From Archangium lipolyticum (GTDB lineage Bacteria > Myxococcota > Myxococcia > Myxococcales > Myxococcaceae), in contig NZ_JANKBZ010000003.1 of assembly GCF_024623785.1 (NCBI RefSeq), positions 186,001-250,000 on the forward strand: DNA of 64,000 bases, read 5' to 3'. This document shows positions 1 to 8,200 of this stretch, piece by piece. The position numbers and the translations under genes are program-made. Below the pieces are notes generated by a model, which saw only the letters and a list, made by a program, of their open reading frames with translations, was not told the origin of the DNA and did no database searches. Each line of letters starts with the position of its first letter. The first letter of the stretch is position 1.

Positions 1-359
1 GAGTTGGCACCGCCCTTGGAACTGGTGGCTCTGGCTTCCGTAACTGCGATGCGGAGCAGAATGAGTGTTATGACGATTGCTGGAACACCGAGCCTTTGCC
101 ATACCCTCAAACGGAGCGGGACGGATGGCTCCGTAGGCATTGCACCAGTAAATGCCTCAAGGTGTATATGGAATGCGAAAAGGCAAACGAACAGAAGGCA
201 CGGGAGCTGAAGTTCTCGCGTGTTGACGAGGCGATCGAGTGGATCAGGAATCACAAGGCCCAAGTGGCGCTTGGGACGGTCGTCGTCATCGCTGGCGTTG
301 CCTTTGTTCTCACGACAGGCGGTTCTGGTGCGCTGATTCTGGCTCCTCTTGCCCTCTAA
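1..359 (+). CDS. Cys-rich protein with hydrophobic C-terminus, 5' end outside window
   Basis: The reading frame is open from base 3 to a TAA at 357-359, so only the last 118 residues are visible and the start lies upstream. Cysteines cluster in the first 50 visible residues (C-x6-C-x3-C, then further Cys in CTSKCLKVYMEC), suggesting disulfides or metal binding. The last 30 residues form one strongly hydrophobic segment (VALGTVVVIAGVAFVLTTGG) ending almost at the C-terminus, as in tail-anchored or pore-type proteins. A small acidic soluble protein starts 12 bp downstream in the same direction, so the two probably form a pair. I do not recognise the family. An effector/immunity-type arrangement is possible but rests only on gene layout. 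Confidence 0.6.
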   Translation, partial: VGTALGTGGSGFRNCDAEQNECYDDCWNTEPLPYPQTERDGWLRRHCTSKCLKVYMECEKANEQKARELKFSRVDEAIEWIRNHKAQVALGTVVVIAGVAFVLTTGGSGALILAPLAL

Positions 360-371
360 TCCGGTGCGCCA

Positions 372-761
372 ATGGCTTATGATGCAGACTTCGATGTTGA
401 TGCCGTGATGAAGACGCTCGGTACCATCAGCGACAAGTACCAGAAGGACTCGCCGGAAGATGAGGCCCTCCGGATCGCCGCGGTGGCGTTGCTCTATGTC
501 CGAGACATTCAGAAGCTGGAGGAGTACCGCGACTATTTCCGGGAGTTCGTCACGGGCAAGCCCATCATTGTTTCTCAAACGTTCGCAACGAGAGAAGAAG
601 CAGATGAATGGCTCGTCAGTGGAAAGGCCACGGATGGCGAGCTTGTCAGCATCGCGGGCCAGGGTTTCACCGCGCACCATCTTCCGAAGGGATGGAAGTT
701 CCTCCGGGCGCGCGTGCCGGAGGAACTGGAGCCCCCTCCCGAGAAGCCAGAGCCGACGTAG
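372..761 (+). CDS. small acidic hypothetical protein, partner of the upstream Cys-rich gene
   Basis: The product has 129 residues, no signal peptide and no membrane segment. It is acidic and mostly helical in character (DEALRIAAVALLYVRDIQ), with a second half containing FATREEADEWL and a Pro/Glu-rich tail (PPPEKPEPT). It follows the Cys-rich membrane-tailed protein by 12 bp, so co-expression is likely. The size, acidity and position fit a cytoplasmic immunity or chaperone partner, but no diagnostic motif was recognised. Confidence 0.6.
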   Translation: MAYDADFDVDAVMKTLGTISDKYQKDSPEDEALRIAAVALLYVRDIQKLEEYRDYFREFVTGKPIIVSQTFATREEADEWLVSGKATDGELVSIAGQGFTAHHLPKGWKFLRARVPEELEPPPEKPEPT

Positions 762-816
762 TGTCGGCTTCATCTTCGGAGGCTACACGGAGGAGTGAGC
801 CCCGCGTCCTCCCGGA

Positions 817-838
817 GGACACGCGGGGGTGGCCGCCG
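817..838. repeat. 22-bp dispersed repeat, copy 1
   Basis: The 22-bp string at 817-838 (core acgcgggggtggccgccg) recurs exactly and in the same orientation at 13770-13791. Both copies lie in non-coding stretches next to short coding relics, so they may mark recombination or insertion scars. The function is unknown. Confidence 0.55.
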
Positions 839-842
839 ACCC

Positions 843-881
843 TTCGCCGAGAAGCGCAAGCCCGCCTACAAGGGGCGCTGA
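843..881 (+). pseudogene. relict C-terminal tail of an enoyl-CoA hydratase-like gene
   Basis: An in-frame tail, FAEKRKPAYKGR followed by TGA at 879-881, matches the characteristic C-terminal end of crotonase-family proteins (FxEKRxPxFxGR). Nothing upstream in that frame continues the family, so only a dozen residues survive. This is probably the edge of a deletion or insertion. A chance match is possible. Confidence 0.3.
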
Positions 882-890
882 GCAGGGCGG

Positions 891-925
891 GGGAGACAGG
901 TTCAAATCCTGTCTCCCTGAGTCCA
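891..925 (+). other. tRNA 3'-arm-like palindrome, possible attachment-site scar
   Basis: A perfect 10-bp stem (gggagacagg / cctgtctccc) encloses the 7-base loop TTCAAAT, which fits the canonical T-loop TTCRANY. It is followed by tgagtcca, resembling an acceptor strand and a CCA-like end. No matching D-arm, anticodon arm or 5' acceptor strand is visible upstream, so this is not a full tRNA. It could be the tRNA 3' fragment left by integrase-mediated insertion, or simply a hairpin. Confidence 0.3.
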
Positions 926-962
926 GCGTCCGGGCGAGACCCGCCAGGGCCCGGGGCACCTC

Positions 963-1979
963 CTAGGGAGGAGGCATCCGAGTCCCGCGCTGGGCCGCCA
1001 GCCGCCGCTCATACATGCGGAACCAGAGCGCGATGCCCGCGTCGGCCCTGACCAGGTGGAAGTCTTCCCGGACGGGGTGCCTGGGCCTGCCGTCGCGCAA
1101 CAGCGCATGGTCTTCGGGTTGGATGAGTCGCACCTCCGCTTGGACGAGGAACCATGCCACCAGCCCTCCCACGAGCGGGAGCTGGCTGCGGTAGCGGAAG
1201 ACCACCCAGGTGTTCTCCTCGTCGATGGGGGTGGCCACCGCGAGGGTCTGGGTGAAGCGGCCGAAGCGGGCGAGCAGCAGATGCGGAAAGAGCACCCTGA
1301 TTTCCGCCTCGAAACCGCTCCGGCCGTCCCAGGGCCTGCCATCGTCCTGGCGCAGGACGCAGTGGGTGTGGATGACGTCGCCCTCGAGGCGCGCCGTGTA
1401 GGGCTCCAACCAGGTCCCCATGCCCGGAGCCCACCGGCGGTGGGCGAAGGGAAAGTGGTGCAGGTCCAGGTTCCCCTCCATCACCCGGGCGAAGGGAACA
1501 TTCCAGGTCAACGTGGCGGTACACGTGCCCGCTCCCTCCCCTGGAATTTCATGACTCCAGGGCAGCGGAGGGAGCTCCTCCCGTTGCTCACCCCACCACA
1601 GCCACACCAGGCCGAGGCTCTCCCGTACCGCGTATCCCTTCACCCGCAGGCCGGTTCGGATCGGGCGCGCCTTTCCCTCGCAGGGCACGTGCACGCACGC
1701 GCCATCCGCCGAGAAGCGCATGCCATGGTAGGGACACTCCAGGCACCCACCCACCACCCGACCCCGGGAGAGATCGGCACCCCGGTGGGGACACGCCGTC
1801 TCCTGGGCCACCGGCTGGCCCCGGGCATCCCGCCAGAGCACGAGCTCGCGGCCGAGCCGGGTAACCTTCACGGGCCGGCGGCCCAGCCGTTTCGCTTCCA
1901 GTACCGGGTACCACGTGTCGCGCACGAACGCCTCGCGCGCTTCCGGTTCCCGCGTCCGTCTGTTCTCATCTGTCCTCAT
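963..1979 (-). CDS. Rieske non-heme iron oxygenase, large-subunit type
   Basis: The protein has 338 residues counted from the ATG at 1979. An upstream in-frame ATG at 1997 has GGAGG only one base away, so the start is uncertain. The N-terminal Rieske [2Fe-2S] motif is intact: C63-P-H65 and C82-x2-H85. The catalytic half has the mononuclear iron ligands in N170-L-D172-x2-H175-x4-H180. This is the architecture of VanA-type ring-hydroxylating or demethylating oxygenases, which take electrons from a separate reductase; none is adjacent. The substrate cannot be read from sequence. The gene is divergent from an AraC regulator 50 bp away, which probably controls it. Confidence 0.85.
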   Translation of the reverse strand: MRTDENRRTREPEAREAFVRDTWYPVLEAKRLGRRPVKVTRLGRELVLWRDARGQPVAQETACPHRGADLSRGRVVGGCLECPYHGMRFSADGACVHVPCEGKARPIRTGLRVKGYAVRESLGLVWLWWGEQREELPPLPWSHEIPGEGAGTCTATLTWNVPFARVMEGNLDLHHFPFAHRRWAPGMGTWLEPYTARLEGDVIHTHCVLRQDDGRPWDGRSGFEAEIRVLFPHLLLARFGRFTQTLAVATPIDEENTWVVFRYRSQLPLVGGLVAWFLVQAEVRLIQPEDHALLRDGRPRHPVREDFHLVRADAGIALWFRMYERRLAAQRGTRMPPP

Positions 1980-2033
1980 CCATCCAGGGGTTCCCATGCC
2001 TCCAACGTAGAGAAACCCCAAGGGAGGTGAGTG

Positions 2034-3077
2034 ATGCCACGCGTCAGAAGGACTGCTCCCACGCGCCAACCGGGCCCGGTTCCGGCGGGCCCCACCACCT
2101 GGGCCGGACTGGTGCCGCGCGTGCTCGACTCCGCCGAGGCCAGGGGCCTTCCCCGGAGTGGCCTGCTGAAGGCCTCTGGACTCGAGCGCGTGCGGCTCAC
2201 CGAGCCGGAGGCGCGGGTGCCCCTGCTCTCCGTCTACACGCTCCTGGAGGAGGCGGCGGTCCGGCTGGGGGACGGATGTTTCGGACTGCACGTGGGAGCG
2301 GCCCTCCGCGCGGACGACCTCGACGCGCTGGGTTTCCTCATGGTGAGCAGCCGCACGTTCGGTGAGGCGCTGGAGCACGCGCTGCGCTACCAGCGACTGT
2401 GGAGCGAAGGGGAGCGATTCGCGCTGGAGCGGGGCGCCGCGCGCGTGACGGTGACGTACCACCCGTATGGGTCCGAGCGTCCCGCCCACCGCCTGATGGC
2501 CCAGCTCGTCTTCGCGGATCTCCTCGTGAATGGTGGGCGGCTGGTGGGAGGTCTGCCAGGGGCCCGCCTCCGGTTACGTGGACCCCGCCCCGGGGAGGCC
2601 CCGGCGTATATGCGCGTGCTCGGCGTGCCGGTCTCCTTCCGCGCGCCTCAGGATGCGCTGGTGTTTCCCGTGGCCCTTCTCGCCAGACCGTTACCTGGAG
2701 GAGACGCTGGCCTGTCGGGAGTGCTCGCGCGCGCCACGGACCGGATGCTGGCGGGTCTTCCAGCCTCGTCCCGCGCCGCGGACCGGGTCCGGGCCCTGCT
2801 TCCCGAACTGTTGCCCGAATCCGGCGCGGAGCTGGCGCACCTGGCCGCCCACCTGGGGATGAGTCCCCGCACGCTTCAGCGGCGTCTTCGTGACGAGGGC
2901 ACGTCACTGGAGGCCGAGCGCGAAGCCTTCCGGCGGCAACAGGCGCGCGTGCTCCTCGAAGCGGGCACCCCCATCGCCGAGGTCGCGTGGCGGCTCGGCT
3001 ACTCGGCGCCGAGCGCCTTCCACCACGCCTTCCGCCGCTGGACGGGCCAGTCTCCACGGGCGTGGTGCATGGAGTAG
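2034..3077 (+). CDS. AraC-family transcriptional regulator with ArgR/OruR-type ligand-binding domain
   Basis: The ATG at 2034 is preceded by gggaggtga with good spacing; a GTG at 2031 is the alternative. The product is 347 residues. The N-terminal two-thirds has the layout of the arabinose-binding-like AraC ligand domain (GLPRSGLLKASGLERVRL, then LGFLMVSSRTFGEAL). The last 100 residues form the double HTH: LAHLAAHLGMSPRTLQRRL, then IAEVAWRLGYSAPSAFHHAF. It likely senses a small hydrophobic or amino-acid-type ligand and controls the divergent Rieske oxygenase gene. Confidence 0.88.
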   Translation: MPRVRRTAPTRQPGPVPAGPTTWAGLVPRVLDSAEARGLPRSGLLKASGLERVRLTEPEARVPLLSVYTLLEEAAVRLGDGCFGLHVGAALRADDLDALGFLMVSSRTFGEALEHALRYQRLWSEGERFALERGAARVTVTYHPYGSERPAHRLMAQLVFADLLVNGGRLVGGLPGARLRLRGPRPGEAPAYMRVLGVPVSFRAPQDALVFPVALLARPLPGGDAGLSGVLARATDRMLAGLPASSRAADRVRALLPELLPESGAELAHLAAHLGMSPRTLQRRLRDEGTSLEAEREAFRRQQARVLLEAGTPIAEVAWRLGYSAPSAFHHAFRRWTGQSPRAWCME

Positions 3078-3087
3078 CACGCCGGCC

Positions 3088-3245
3088 CAAGGGTCCCCAG
3101 GGGGAATACCTCCCGCACGTCCTGTCCGAGCGCCTCTCGGCAGCGCTCCAGATCGGCCTTCAAGCCCTCGGCGCTCTGGTAGCGCTCCTCGCCAACATGA
3201 AGAAGTGCCCGCTTGTCGTGGTACCGGGCACGGCGCCTCCGGGAA
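3088..3245 (-). pseudogene. decayed, internally deleted copy of the trifunctional kinase gene
   Basis: On the minus strand 3090-3191 encodes EERYQSAEGLKADLERCR and continues to VFPLGT, nearly identical to residues 251-284 of the intact kinase encoded at 5291-10600. Immediately before it lies GHFFML, the kinase start context (3192-3210 matches 10595-10613), so about 250 codons of catalytic domain were deleted between the start and this piece. Farther upstream, cgtggtaccgggcac (about 3217-3231) is shared with the kinase leader near 10737-10751. The relic shows that a paralogue once stood here. The remainder of the stretch, 3246-3398, holds nothing I recognise. Confidence 0.8.
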
Positions 3246-3398
3246 GAGACGGTGGTCGGCCAGGGACTCGAGCTGAAGCGCTATCGCTGAGCAGAGCACG
3301 AGCAAGGGAATGCCGGGGAGGCCCAGCACCCCAGGGCCGCACGGGCGAAGCCGACACGTGCCTCACGCCAACCCTGGGGGAGTGCCCACTTGGGAGGG

Positions 3399-3749
3399 TC
3401 AGGAGTCGAGTATCGGTTCGAACCCGCCGAAGATCATGCGCTTGCCGTCGAAAGGCATGCCCTCCATCGCCTTCATGCGCGGGTCTTCCATCATCTTCTT
3501 GTTGGCCTCGTCACGGGCGGCCTTGGACGGCCACTCGATCCACGAGAAGACCACCGTCTCACCGGCTTCGGCCTTCACCGCGCCCTTGAAATCGGTGACC
3601 TTTCCGTCGGGCACATCGTCGCCCCAGCACTCGACGACACGGGTCGCACCGTATTCCTTGAACAGGGGCAAGGCCTTGGCTGCCATCGTCCGGTAGGCCT
3701 CCTTGTTGGCGACGGGGACCGGGACGACGAATCCATCGATGTAGCTCAT
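3399..3749 (-). CDS. DUF1428 family protein
   Basis: The product is 116 residues. It starts [19 protein letters not shown] and ends with [12 protein letters not shown], both typical of DUF1428, a ferredoxin-like-fold (dimeric alpha/beta barrel type) family of soluble proteins found as stand-alone genes. The length is normal for the family. AAGGAG lies at good distance from the ATG at 3749. The biochemical role is unknown. It appears monocistronic; the next gene on the same strand ends just upstream at 3842. Confidence 0.85.
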   Translation of the reverse strand: MSYIDGFVVPVPVANKEAYRTMAAKALPLFKEYGATRVVECWGDDVPDGKVTDFKGAVKAEAGETVVFSWIEWPSKAARDEANKKMMEDPRMKAMEGMPFDGKRMIFGGFEPILDS

Positions 3750-3841
3750 GGCGTCTCTCCTTGTATGAGAGCCTTCACCTTGAATCGTAGTCACCAGGGG
3801 GAGCGCTCGCCCACGCTCCCTTGGGACACCAGGCCGGAGAC

Positions 3842-4330
3842 TCAGGGCCCGTCGCACCCGGGCGACCAGCGTCCGTCGATGTGGGGGCCATGCCAGCGGA
3901 AGGTGTAGCGGCCGGGTAGAGAGGGAACGAAGAGGAGGGGGGCATCCGCTCCGTCCTTCCGCTCGGACCTGAGTCCGATGAGCGCGTCCGCGCCGTACGG
4001 ACGGAGGGTGAGGCAGGCACCTGGCTCCAGGTGGAACGACGCCGTGAGCTGGAGTGGCTCGGGTGCCGCGAGGCGGACGCTCCAACCGGAGGGGGAGGGC
4101 GGCGGCGCGAGATAGCGCCCTTCCGAGCCAGACCACGAGAGCTCGTCCCAGTCGAGCGTGCCGACGAGGCGGGCGGCCTCCGTGCCGAGGTGACTCCGGG
4201 CCCAGCGGACGAGCGCGGGCTGGGAGTAGACGCCGTGGTCGCCGGGCGCACCCTCCACGGGTTCGCAGGGCGTGCCAGTCGCCCCGGCGGGGGCGGCGGT
4301 GAGCAGGGTCAGGAGGAGGAACAGGTTCAC
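3842..4330 (-). CDS. secreted hypothetical protein
   Basis: The start is GTG at 4330, preceded by AGGAG at 8-base spacing. The N-terminus [19 protein letters not shown] is a short signal peptide, giving a 162-residue precursor. The mature part has a Trp/Ser-rich region ([16 protein letters not shown]) and a beta-rich C-terminal half ending [17 protein letters not shown], compatible with a small immunoglobulin-like or beta-sandwich domain. I do not recognise the family. It is divergent from the lipoprotein gene at 4501 across 170 bp. Confidence 0.6.
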   Translation of the reverse strand: MNLFLLLTLLTAAPAGATGTPCEPVEGAPGDHGVYSQPALVRWARSHLGTEAARLVGTLDWDELSWSGSEGRYLAPPPSPSGWSVRLAAPEPLQLTASFHLEPGACLTLRPYGADALIGLRSERKDGADAPLLFVPSLPGRYTFRWHGPHIDGRWSPGCDGP

Positions 4331-4500
4331 CGGAGATGCTCCTCTCGGGGAGAGTGGAACTGCCGATCGCGCACATGGCCAGCGGCTGGGAGTATCTGAC
4401 GCTCTGTGCAACACCCTGCAGCGGTGCGCAACCCGCTGCACGGGCCTCACCGCCTCCCCGAGGCTGCGGGACTGGTCATGTGCTTGCAAGGCTGTGACGC

Positions 4501-5244
4501 ATGCACACGGCCTTCCTGCGTTCCGCGCTCCTCCTGCTGTCGCTCTCGCTCGCCCTCTCCGGATGTGGCCCTGCCCATCCGGGTCTGGCGCGCTTCAGTA
4601 ACGTGTCGGTCCAACTCGACCAGAGGATCGAGGGCGGCACGCTGCCACCGGTGCTCTCCGTCCTCGTGTCCTTCTCGCGACCGGAGGGGGACAAGGAAGA
4701 TTGCGCCCTCGCTTCGGAGGACATCGTGGCGACCTTCAACGGTCATCCCATGATCCCCGTCGAGGGGGTGCAGAGGCCTTTCGGGGTGCAGGACTTTTTC
4801 GGAATGCAGGACAACCCCAATTGCTTCGCGCCCGCGTTCCGCGTGGCGTTGTCTCGCGAAGAGGCGCTCGCGGAGGGAGGCCGGGCCACGGTCGTCGTGC
4901 AGGAGGGCGATGAGCGCGTGAGCCTCGTCTCGGACCATTACTTCAATCCGCATGGCCCTGCCGGGGCAGGCCCTTGGGAACTGCAGTCCGGTCAGGGCGC
5001 GCTGATTCCCTGGTCGTACGCGGACGACACGCTGTCACTCCTGCGAGGCTCCAGCCTTCGCAACGAGATCCGGATGGAACCGCGCGAGGGCGCACTCTGG
5101 GTCATGGGTTACCGCGGCGAGTACGTCAGCCGCGTGCTCATCGTGGATGGCGACGTCGGCGTCTCCGTCTCGAGCTGTGAGGGAATCGAGTCGTGCGCGG
5201 CGATGGTGCTCGTGCACCACGTGATCAACCTGCAGATCCTCTGA
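4501..5244 (+). CDS. lipoprotein of unknown function
   Basis: The 247-residue precursor has a lipoprotein signal (LLLSLSLALSGC, lipidated Cys at position 22), so the mature protein should be anchored to an envelope membrane. The rest has no membrane segment, is moderately acidic and contains scattered cysteines (EDCALAS, NPNCFAP, SSCEGIESCAAM) that may form disulfides. No known domain was recognised. It converges with the large kinase gene, whose stop codon is 46 bp away. Confidence 0.75.
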   Translation: MHTAFLRSALLLLSLSLALSGCGPAHPGLARFSNVSVQLDQRIEGGTLPPVLSVLVSFSRPEGDKEDCALASEDIVATFNGHPMIPVEGVQRPFGVQDFFGMQDNPNCFAPAFRVALSREEALAEGGRATVVVQEGDERVSLVSDHYFNPHGPAGAGPWELQSGQGALIPWSYADDTLSLLRGSSLRNEIRMEPREGALWVMGYRGEYVSRVLIVDGDVGVSVSSCEGIESCAAMVLVHHVINLQIL

Positions 5245-5290
5245 CGTGCTGGCCAGGCCCCGGGAAGCATTGACACCACACGGCTGCGAG

Positions 5291-8200
5291 CTAGGGCCTA
5301 TTTGCAAAGGTGAGCGGAAGCTCCAGCGTGGCCACGGCGCCCTGGCCGAGGCCCTCGCTCTCCAGGGTGAGGCGACCCTCGAGCATCTGCGCCACCAGTG
5401 CGCTCGAGTGCAGCCCGAAGCCGTGGCCGTCCTTGCGCGTGGTGAAGCCGTGGACGAACAGGCTGTCCATCAGCTCCGGCGCGATGCCTACCCCATCATC
5501 CGCCACCTGGATGCGCGCCACGTTCCCCACCGCCGTCAGCCTCACCCAGAGGTTGCGCCGGCCCTCGGGCACTTCGTCCAGCGCGTGTCTGGCGTTGCTC
5601 AGCAGGTTGATGAGGATTTGCAGCACCTTGTGCTTGTCCACCTTCACCGGGGGCACCTCCGACAGCTCCCGGTGGACGGTGACGCCGTGACGTCGCAGCG
5701 ACTCCATCTGGATGCGCAGCGCGTCGTCGACGAGCTGGGACAGCTCGCACTCCTCCGTCATCAGCACGTTGCGCGCATACGTCTGCTGCACCTGGACGAT
5801 GGCGCGGATGTGCTCGATGTGCTGGTTCATCACCGCCATGTCCTCCAGCAGGCGCGTCTGCTCGCGCATCATCTCGTCGCCGAGCGCCACCAGGTATTCT
5901 GGCAGCTGGCCGCCCCGCGGATCCTTCGTCAGGAAGTCCGCCAAGGCCCCCCGATGCTCCAGCAGCAGGGCTCCGGTCTGCCTCACCCGGCCCACTCGCA
6001 GGGCGCCCACGGCCTTGCTCATCATCTCCATGTTGACGACGGCGCTGGTGAGCACATTGCCCACGTTGTGCAGCACGTTGGAGGCCACCTCCGCCATGCC
6101 CACCTCGCGCGCGGTGTCCACCAGGCGCGCCTGGGTCTGTTTGAGCTCGCGCGTGCGCTCCTCCACCCGCCGCTCCAGCTCGTCGTTGGCCCGGCGCAGC
6201 TCCGTCCGGGCGCGCTGCACGTCCGCGTACAGCCGCGCGTTCTCGATGGAGATGGCCGCCTGGGAGGCGAGGTGTCCCAGCAGCGCCAGGCGCGCCGGGC
6301 TGAAGGCGTTGGTGGCCAGGTCGTTCTCCAGGTACAGGGCCCCGGAGAATTGCTCCTGCCTCATCAGGGGCAGGCACAACACCGAGCGGGCTCCGCCGCG
6401 CGCCAGCCAGGCATCGGCGGAGAACGCATGGGCCTGGGAGGCATCGCCGATGAGCACGTGTTCCCGCGTGCGCCGGACATAGGAGAGGAGTGTCCACGGC
6501 AGCGCGTGGTGGCCTGCCTCGTCCGAGGCCACCAGGGCGCCCTCCGGCGAGAGCTGGAAGAGGGCCGCCACCGAGAGCGCGTCCCCGTCGGGCAGCAGCA
6601 GGGCGCCTCGCTGCGCGCCCGCGTTCTCCATCGCCGCCCGCATCAGTGCCGTCACCAGGCGCTCCAGCTCGATCTCACCCGAGACGGCCTGCTGCGCCTT
6701 GACCACCGTGAGCGCGTCGATGTGGGTGGAGTCCGTGCTGCTGGTGGTCAGCGTGTCCTGGGGAGACTGGGTGGACGCGAGCTCTGGCCACTGGGACTCC
6801 AGGTGCTGGACCTTGGCCCGCGCTCCCCACCGCTGGTAGGCCGCCCGGGCTTCGCGCGCGAAGGCATGAGCGACGATGGGCGCCTCGCGCGTGCGCCAGA
6901 ACTTCGCCGCGAGCTCACTGGCCAGTCCCAGGTACTGGGTGGCTCCGTTCTCCCGGGCCGAGCGGATGGCCTGCTCGTAGGCCCGTGTCGCGTCCTCCGA
7001 GCGCCCCAGGAGCCGGGCCCGCTCCGCGAAGACGAGCCGCTCGAGCGCGCGGAAGTTCTCGGGGCACAGCTCCGCCCATTCGGCGAGCTGTTGGTGGTGA
7101 TGCTCGATGGCCACGAGCCACTCCCGCTGCTGCTCGGGCGTGGCCCCCTCGAAGCACGCGGCCAGGGTCAGGGCGCGGTAGAAGTGGCCTTCGCGGGCAT
7201 TGAGGGTGCCGAAGCAGGACCACAACAACCCGGCCGTCTTGTCCGCCGCTTCTCGGGCTTCCGCATAGGCGCCGCACATGAAGCGCGACTGCATCTTGTA
7301 AATCCAGTAATGGCAGCGCGTGCCGCCGAGCCGCTCGGGCGTCATCCGCGCCTCGTAGGCCCGTTCGTCGAAGCCCTCCCCGCTCAGGGAGGAGAACGAC
7401 AGGGAATGGCCACGCAGCTGTTGCACGTAGCGCTGACTCACGAGGAGCGCCTCCTGGGGATCCACGAAGCCCGTCTTGCGCAGGAACTCGTCGCGCACGA
7501 GCGACTCCTGGTGGACCTCGTCCAGGGCGTGTCCCATGGCCAGGCGGTTGGTGACGAGATAGACGCTGCAATAGGTGGCGGGCGCGATGTCGCCCACTTG
7601 AAGCGAATACCGCAGGCCGTTGAGGAGCAGTTCCTGCGCTCGGGCGAGGGGCTGGACCCAGTAGCTGCTGAACTGCATGCCGAGCAGCACATCCCCTCGG
7701 TAGGCGGACAGATGGTAGCGCTCGACGAATGCGAGGGCGAGCCGTGCGAAGGCAAAGCCTTCCCGGTAGCGCTTGAAGAACGAGCCGGTGATGACGCCGA
7801 ACCAGGTGAACCCGGGCACGGCGGCGTCCACGACGCCGTGGCGCAGGGAGAGGGAGACAATCCGGCTCAGGATGATGATGAGCAGGTGGGGGTCGGAGGA
7901 GTAGGCGCCGGGGAAGAGCTTGAAGAGCGCGACGACGGCCATCTTCATGTCCGGGTCGGTCATGAGGGGCAACTCGATGAGGCTCTCGATGGGACGCTGC
8001 CCCAACAGGGCCCAGGCCTCCTCATGGGCGGCGACCGCTTCCTCCCAGGTGGGTTGGGGCGACACCGGCATGCCCAGCAACGACAGGCTCTCCAACAAGC
8101 AGCGCATTCCCTCCAGGAACGCACCCGTGGCGAAGTGGATGTCCTGAGTCAGGAAGTAGATGGCCACGGTGTCCGCGCGGCTGCGTGCCCGGGGGCGAAG

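Noticed and set aside
891-925. A complete tRNA gene
   Set aside because: Only the T-arm and a CCA-like end are present; no complementary 5' acceptor strand or anticodon arm lies upstream.
1980-2489. Upstream extension of the Rieske oxygenase frame
   Set aside because: It would overlap the divergent AraC gene and the translation has no oxygenase similarity.
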